Source: JAABVD01 sp965204545
GTDB taxonomy: Bacteria; Verrucomicrobiota; Verrucomicrobiia; Opitutales; UBA2995
Assembly: GCA_965204545.1 (NCBI GenBank)
Contig: CBDBFA010000003.1
Location: forward strand, 2,480,001 to 2,544,000
DNA length: 64,000 nt
Direction of reading: 5' to 3'
Notes under the pieces: model-generated
Told to the model about the DNA's origin: nothing
The model's database searches: none
Seen by the model: only the letters and a program-made list of their open reading frames with translations
Position numbers and translations under genes: made by a program
Shown here: piece after piece, positions 61,119-64,000 of the stretch
Layout of the letters: each line of letters starts with the position of its first letter
Position numbering within the stretch: position 1 is the stretch's first letter

Positions 61119-62222
61119 GTGGCCTCGAAAGGTATCATAAAATTCGAGCCGAACCGGGTATGGCGAAGTTACCAGGGGGGCATGCTTCTGGACGGGATGG
61201 AAGGCAAGGCAAACGGGGAGGATTCGCATTTTCCGGAGGATTGGATCGGCTCCCTGGTGGAGGCCCGAAATCCCGGGAGAGACCAACCCGGGGAGGGATT
61301 GACTTACGTGCGAGACGGTTCGGGAGAACGAATTGCCTTCAGGGATTTGTTGGCCCAGGACGAGGAATACTACCTCGGCTCATCATCCCGGAGTAGAAAT
61401 CGGCTGGACGGGTTGCCCTTGGTAAAATTTCTGGACAGCGCCACCCGGTTGCATTTTCAGGTTCATCCCACCGCCGCTTTCGCCAGGGAGCGCCTCGAGA
61501 GCAATCGCGGCAAGACCGAAGCCTACGTCATACTGGCCATCCGGGATGGCGTGGATATTCCTTATGTTTACGCGGGATTTCAGAGACCTCCCAGCAGAGA
61601 AGACCTTAAGCGGTGGATACTCGACCAGAATATTGAAGCCATTGAATCGTGTTTCATCCCGATTCCGGTCAAGCCGGGTGACGTGTTGCTCATTCCCGGG
61701 GGCAGGCCCCATGCCCTGGGTGAAGGCATCCTGATGTTGGAAATCATGGAGGCCTCGGATTTGGCGGTGCGGTTCGAGTTTGAACGCGACGGTTTGGTCA
61801 TTCCCGAGGAGGCGCGTTTCATGGGCAGGGATATCGAAACGGCACTGGACGTCTTCAATTTCGACGCGGTGGAGGTTGACCGCATTGATGCCGTCTTTCG
61901 CTGCGCCCCCAAAATCCTCCAATCCTTTGGTTCGAATGGGCGGTTGGAGGAATTGATCGGCTATGACAGGACGCCCTGTTTCGCGGTTCGGCGCACCACA
62001 GTCTCGGGGAAAGTGGAAAAGCCCGTCGACAAGGGATTTATCGGCATCGTCACGGATGGAGCGGGAGAAGTCGTCCAGGACGGCATTGCCACCCCCTTGA
62101 AGCGGTGGGACCGTTTCTTTTGTCCCTGTGGGGTAGGACGTCTTCAATACTCGTCCAGGAAAACCATGACCGTAATCGAATGCATAGGAAAAAGGGGTCA
62201 AACGCAAAATGTTAACATCTGA
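61119..62222 (+). CDS. Class I mannose-6-phosphate isomerase-like protein
   Basis: This 367-residue cupin-type isomerase links fructose-6-phosphate and mannose-6-phosphate. Zinc ligands are in place: LHFQVHPTAA (Gln and His), KTEAYVIL (Glu) and IPGGRPHALGEGILMLEI (His). SDLAVRFEFERDGL and the N-terminal WRSYQGGMLLDG, WIGSLVEARNPG fit. The last 10 residues, KRGQTQNVNI, and the stop are read directly from the left arm of palindrome D, so the original C-terminus was probably overwritten. The start at 61119 may be a TTG/GTG-type start inside a repeat word; the conserved region begins at about residue 10. Confidence 0.82.
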   Translation: MASKGIIKFEPNRVWRSYQGGMLLDGMEGKANGEDSHFPEDWIGSLVEARNPGRDQPGEGLTYVRDGSGERIAFRDLLAQDEEYYLGSSSRSRNRLDGLPLVKFLDSATRLHFQVHPTAAFARERLESNRGKTEAYVILAIRDGVDIPYVYAGFQRPPSREDLKRWILDQNIEAIESCFIPIPVKPGDVLLIPGGRPHALGEGILMLEIMEASDLAVRFEFERDGLVIPEEARFMGRDIETALDVFNFDAVEVDRIDAVFRCAPKILQSFGSNGRLEELIGYDRTPCFAVRRTTVSGKVEKPVDKGFIGIVTDGAGEVVQDGIATPLKRWDRFFCPCGVGRLQYSSRKTMTVIECIGKRGQTQNVNI

Positions 62223-62291
62223 TTGGTTTGCTTCAGCCATTCAGGTAAAACCAGAGGACTATGTTAACATTTTGCGTTTGACCCCTTTTTC
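62188..62291. repeat. GGGGTCA palindrome, inverted-loop copy (D)
   Basis: Perfect 31-bp arms (62188-62218 and 62261-62291) contain GGGGTCAAACGCAAAATGTT. The 42-nt loop (CTGATTGGTTTGCTTCAGCC and onward) is the complement of the loops in copies B and C, with a few substitutions. The left arm is translated as the end of the isomerase-like gene. Confidence 0.92.
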
Positions 62292-62318
62292 TTCATCCAA
62301 GTAACCAGCAACTGTAAT

Positions 62319-63326
62319 ATGAAAAATTTGATCTGCATGACAGGGCGCGAGGTAGAGACCTTTCTTCCATCGGGCCGGTTGGAGGAGGTAAAATCACTTC
62401 TGGATCCGGTGCGGTGTGTTGACCCGCTCTCGTTGGATGGGGAAGAGGCTTGGTTCAGGCTGTTGTCCGAGTGTAATCCGGAGGTGCTGGTGGCGGCCTG
62501 GAAAACGCCCAAGCTCCCGGAGAATTTGTCCGAGGTTGCTCCCGGTCTGAAGTACGTGTGTTATTTGCCGGGATCGGTTCGGCATTTTGTACCCCGCTCC
62601 GCCCTTGAAAATGGATTGCTGGTGACGAATTGGAGTTCCTCGGTGAGCCGAACCGTATCTGAATGCGCACTCCTGATGGCGTTGGCCTGTATGCGTAGAG
62701 TGCGGTATTGGACCGAGGAAATGCATTTCAACGGAGGGTGGAAAAACGATAATACCGAGACCATATCCCTGCTGGGACGACGCGTGGGGCTACACGGCCT
62801 GGGATTGATAGCCCAGCAGTTGGTAGAACTCTTAAAGCCCTTTACCAGCAATATCAGCGCTTTTTCCCCCAGCGTACCCAACTCGATCTTTCAAGATCTC
62901 GCAGTGCGAAGGTGCGCATCCCTGGAAGAGTTGTTCTCCCAAAACGACGTGATTGTGGAGTTGGCCGCGTTGACCGAAAAGACACGGGGGATGGTGACGG
63001 AAGCGTTGCTCAGGATGATCCCAACCAACGGTTCCTTCGTGAATGTGGGTCGCGGAGCGGTGGTCGACGAGGCAGCCCTGGCCCGGGTGGCCGGGGAACG
63101 TCCCGATTTGCAGATCGCTCTGGATGTGTATGCCGTTGAACCGCTGCCCTTGGATTCCCCTCTTCGCGGAATGAAGAACGTTCTCTTGTTACCGCATCTG
63201 GGCGGACCTACCACGGATAGAAGGCGGGATGCCGGGGATCACGGACTGAAAAACATTCGGCGCTTCCTTCGCGGTGAGGATCTGATCGATCCCCTCGACT
63301 TGAGCATGTACGACCGAGCTTCGTGA
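62319..63326 (+). CDS. D-isomer-specific 2-hydroxyacid dehydrogenase family protein
   Basis: This 335-residue NAD-dependent enzyme of the D-2-hydroxyacid dehydrogenase fold has the diverged NAD loop LLGRRVGLHGLGLIAQQLVE (GxGxxx), VELAALTEKTRGMVTEALLR, the motif NGSFVNVGRGAVVDEAALAR containing the conserved Arg region, and ALDVYAVEPLPLDSPLRGMK with the catalytic Glu. The active-site His is in LLPHLGGPT. The N-terminal substrate domain is diverged, so the substrate is unknown. It starts 28 bp after palindrome D and ends exactly at an octamer array. Confidence 0.88.
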   Translation: MKNLICMTGREVETFLPSGRLEEVKSLLDPVRCVDPLSLDGEEAWFRLLSECNPEVLVAAWKTPKLPENLSEVAPGLKYVCYLPGSVRHFVPRSALENGLLVTNWSSSVSRTVSECALLMALACMRRVRYWTEEMHFNGGWKNDNTETISLLGRRVGLHGLGLIAQQLVELLKPFTSNISAFSPSVPNSIFQDLAVRRCASLEELFSQNDVIVELAALTEKTRGMVTEALLRMIPTNGSFVNVGRGAVVDEAALARVAGERPDLQIALDVYAVEPLPLDSPLRGMKNVLLLPHLGGPTTDRRRDAGDHGLKNIRRFLRGEDLIDPLDLSMYDRAS

Positions 63327-63407
63327 GGCACAAAGGCACAAAGGCACAAAGGCACAAAGGCACAAAGGCACAAAGGCACAAAGGCACAAAGGCACAAAGG
63401 CACAAAG
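63327..63407. repeat. GGCACAAA octamer array, ten copies
   Basis: Ten perfect GGCACAAA units plus one G; the first base follows the TGA of the dehydrogenase gene directly. It is the longest array in the window. Its right edge is fused to a gene fragment. Confidence 0.97.
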
Positions 63408-63462
63408 TGAGCGGGGGTAGAGCATATCAAGATTTGATCGTTTGGCAAAAGGGAATCGCGCC
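63407..63462 (+). pseudogene. Fragment of a four-helix-bundle (23S rRNA intervening-sequence) protein
   Basis: The frame SGGRAYQDLIVWQKGIA contains YQDLIVWQKG, the N-terminal hallmark of the S23/IVP four-helix-bundle family. The rest of the about 120-residue protein is missing. The fragment begins exactly at the end of the octamer array, with the GTG formed at the junction. It is not expected to be functional. Confidence 0.55.
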
Positions 63463-63517
63463 GGGGGCGCAAATTACAAGATTCCATACCCCAGCATCTA
63501 TTGATTACCTATTGCGA

Positions 63518-63594
63518 AACTGTAGGAGGGGGTTTATCCCCCGATTGCGGTGAGGCCATTTAGAAGATCGGGGGATAAACCCCCTCCTACAGTT
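63518..63594. repeat. Perfect 28-bp REP-type palindrome
   Basis: The arms, AACTGTAGGAGGGGGTTTAT plus CCCCCGAT (63518-63545) and its exact complement (63567-63594), surround a 21-nt loop. The TGTAGGAG head recurs at 29111. It resembles bacterial REP sequences mobilised by RAYT transposases; none is in this window. Confidence 0.88.
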
Positions 63595-63702
63595 CTCCAA
63601 ATCACCATCCCATGAAAATTTTCTCCTTCCTCCCAAATTCCTCATTCTTCATTCCTAATTGGCGCCCTCGGCTCCTTTCTCCCCCCCTTTGTGCCTTTTC
63701 TC
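63595..63702. repeat. Repeat words before the last gene
   Basis: CCTCATTCTTCATTCCTAAT with TGGCGCC (63640-63666) and TTTGTGCCTTTTCTC precede the ATG. No other gene is seen between 63463 and 63702. Confidence 0.65.
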
Positions 63703-64000
63703 ATGGTTAATTACAGGAAATGGCAAAACTGGGCGCGACGGTTATTGGAGCCGTTGCTGGACCTGATGGAGGGAGGCAGGGCCCATTTGGCCATCGAGGG
63801 CAAGGCGAGCGATCATGATTCCAATGCGGATCGATTGGAGTCGGTAGGGCGTCCGCTATTGCTTTTCGCTCATTGGCGTTATTCGCTCAATGCCTGCGCG
63901 GAGCCTGTTGACAGGGACTTGAGGGAGCCGATGGAAACGTGGTTCAAGCAGGCCTTGCTACGCGGAACCGATCCGGATTCCGGTGAATTCTGGGGATGGT
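63703..64000 (+). CDS. DUF2264-like protein, 5' part (cut by window edge)
   Basis: The frame from the ATG at 63703 is open to the window end (99 codons). The N-terminus (NYRKWQNWARRLLEPLLDLM, ADRLESVGRPLLLFAHWRYS and LLRGTDPDSGEFWGW) has the pattern of DUF2264 proteins, helical barrels of the six-hairpin type often found with polysaccharide-use genes, some acting as unsaturated-glucuronyl-type hydrolases. The family is usually 400-650 residues, so most of the gene is outside. The ATG is preceded by repeat words, not by a clear ribosome site. Confidence 0.7.
   Translation, partial: MVNYRKWQNWARRLLEPLLDLMEGGRAHLAIEGKASDHDSNADRLESVGRPLLLFAHWRYSLNACAEPVDRDLREPMETWFKQALLRGTDPDSGEFWGW

Noticed and set aside
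63189..63425. Minus-strand proteins with LCAFVPLC repeats
   Set aside because: They are translations of the octamer array, open in all frames by chance of its 8-bp period. No homologues are known to me and no start signal is seen.

Overview
The window looks like a chromosomal segment of a Verrucomicrobiota bacterium, probably Opitutales or a close relative. This is inferred from gene content, not from a marker tree. The pointers are: two secreted proteins sharing a C-terminal module common in that phylum (ISTRAMVGTG ... VALVEVYQ); a TonB-dependent receptor of the 'LLSPFTVDASG' type; a sulfatase and an anaerobic-type sulfatase maturase; DUF6607-like and DUF2264-like proteins; an EF-G-like FusA2; and a one-cluster type II secretion system (T2SS) with GspL and GspM of PilM/PilN and PilO type.

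Layout. 0-9.8 kb: nrdR (cut by the window edge), a GIY-YIG protein, UDP-glucuronate decarboxylase, secA, lnt, and on the minus strand the proton-translocating transhydrogenase genes. 10-20.8 kb: a compact T2SS operon gspG-H-I-J-K-L-M-D-C-like-E-F. 21-25.9 kb: an AONS-family enzyme and a Gfo/Idh/MocA oxidoreductase, then an accessory patch with two PIN/ribbon-helix-helix toxin-antitoxin (TA) modules, a broken GntR-type regulator and palindromic elements, ending at tRNA-Val. 26-31.7 kb: ychF, rpsP-trmD-rplS, a sulfatase maturase and a DUF6607-like lipoprotein. 31.8-44.6 kb: fusA2, a secreted protein, an acyltransferase/acyl-activating fusion, a penicillin-acylase homologue, polA, a PfkB kinase and an OmpH/Skp-like chaperone. 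44.7-52 kb: a long Sel1-repeat protein, a PQQ-type propeller protein, a sulfatase and a MntA/HepT module. 52.3-64 kb: a TonB receptor, two secreted proteins with the shared C-terminal module, a mannose-6-phosphate isomerase homologue, a 2-hydroxyacid dehydrogenase and the start of a DUF2264-like gene.

Functional links. The TonB receptor, sulfatase, maturase, sugar dehydrogenase, PfkB kinase, isomerase and DUF2264 protein together suggest polysaccharide use (inference). The T2SS is a possible export route for the secreted enzymes. SecA, Lnt and the Skp homologue belong to envelope biogenesis.

The most unusual feature is the non-coding DNA. Almost every gap is a mosaic of a small vocabulary of short tandem words: the octamer GGCACAAA, AATTAGGA blocks with GGCGCC, GATCACGATCACGATTA, ATCCGTGCTCATCCGTG, CACAGAGGACACAGAG, TTTGCGTTCTTTGCGAGAG, CTGAGATG and CTCCACT. 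They sit directly at stop codons, supply the last codons of several proteins, and one octamer array overlaps the signal-peptide-like start of the Sel1 protein. A second layer is a family of perfect palindromes with AAAAGGGGTCAAACGC arms. One pair brackets a TA module inside a 69-bp direct repeat that duplicates the 3' end of the neighbouring gene. Six apparent +1 indels, nearly all in G or C runs, cluster between 9.3 and 13.5 kb.
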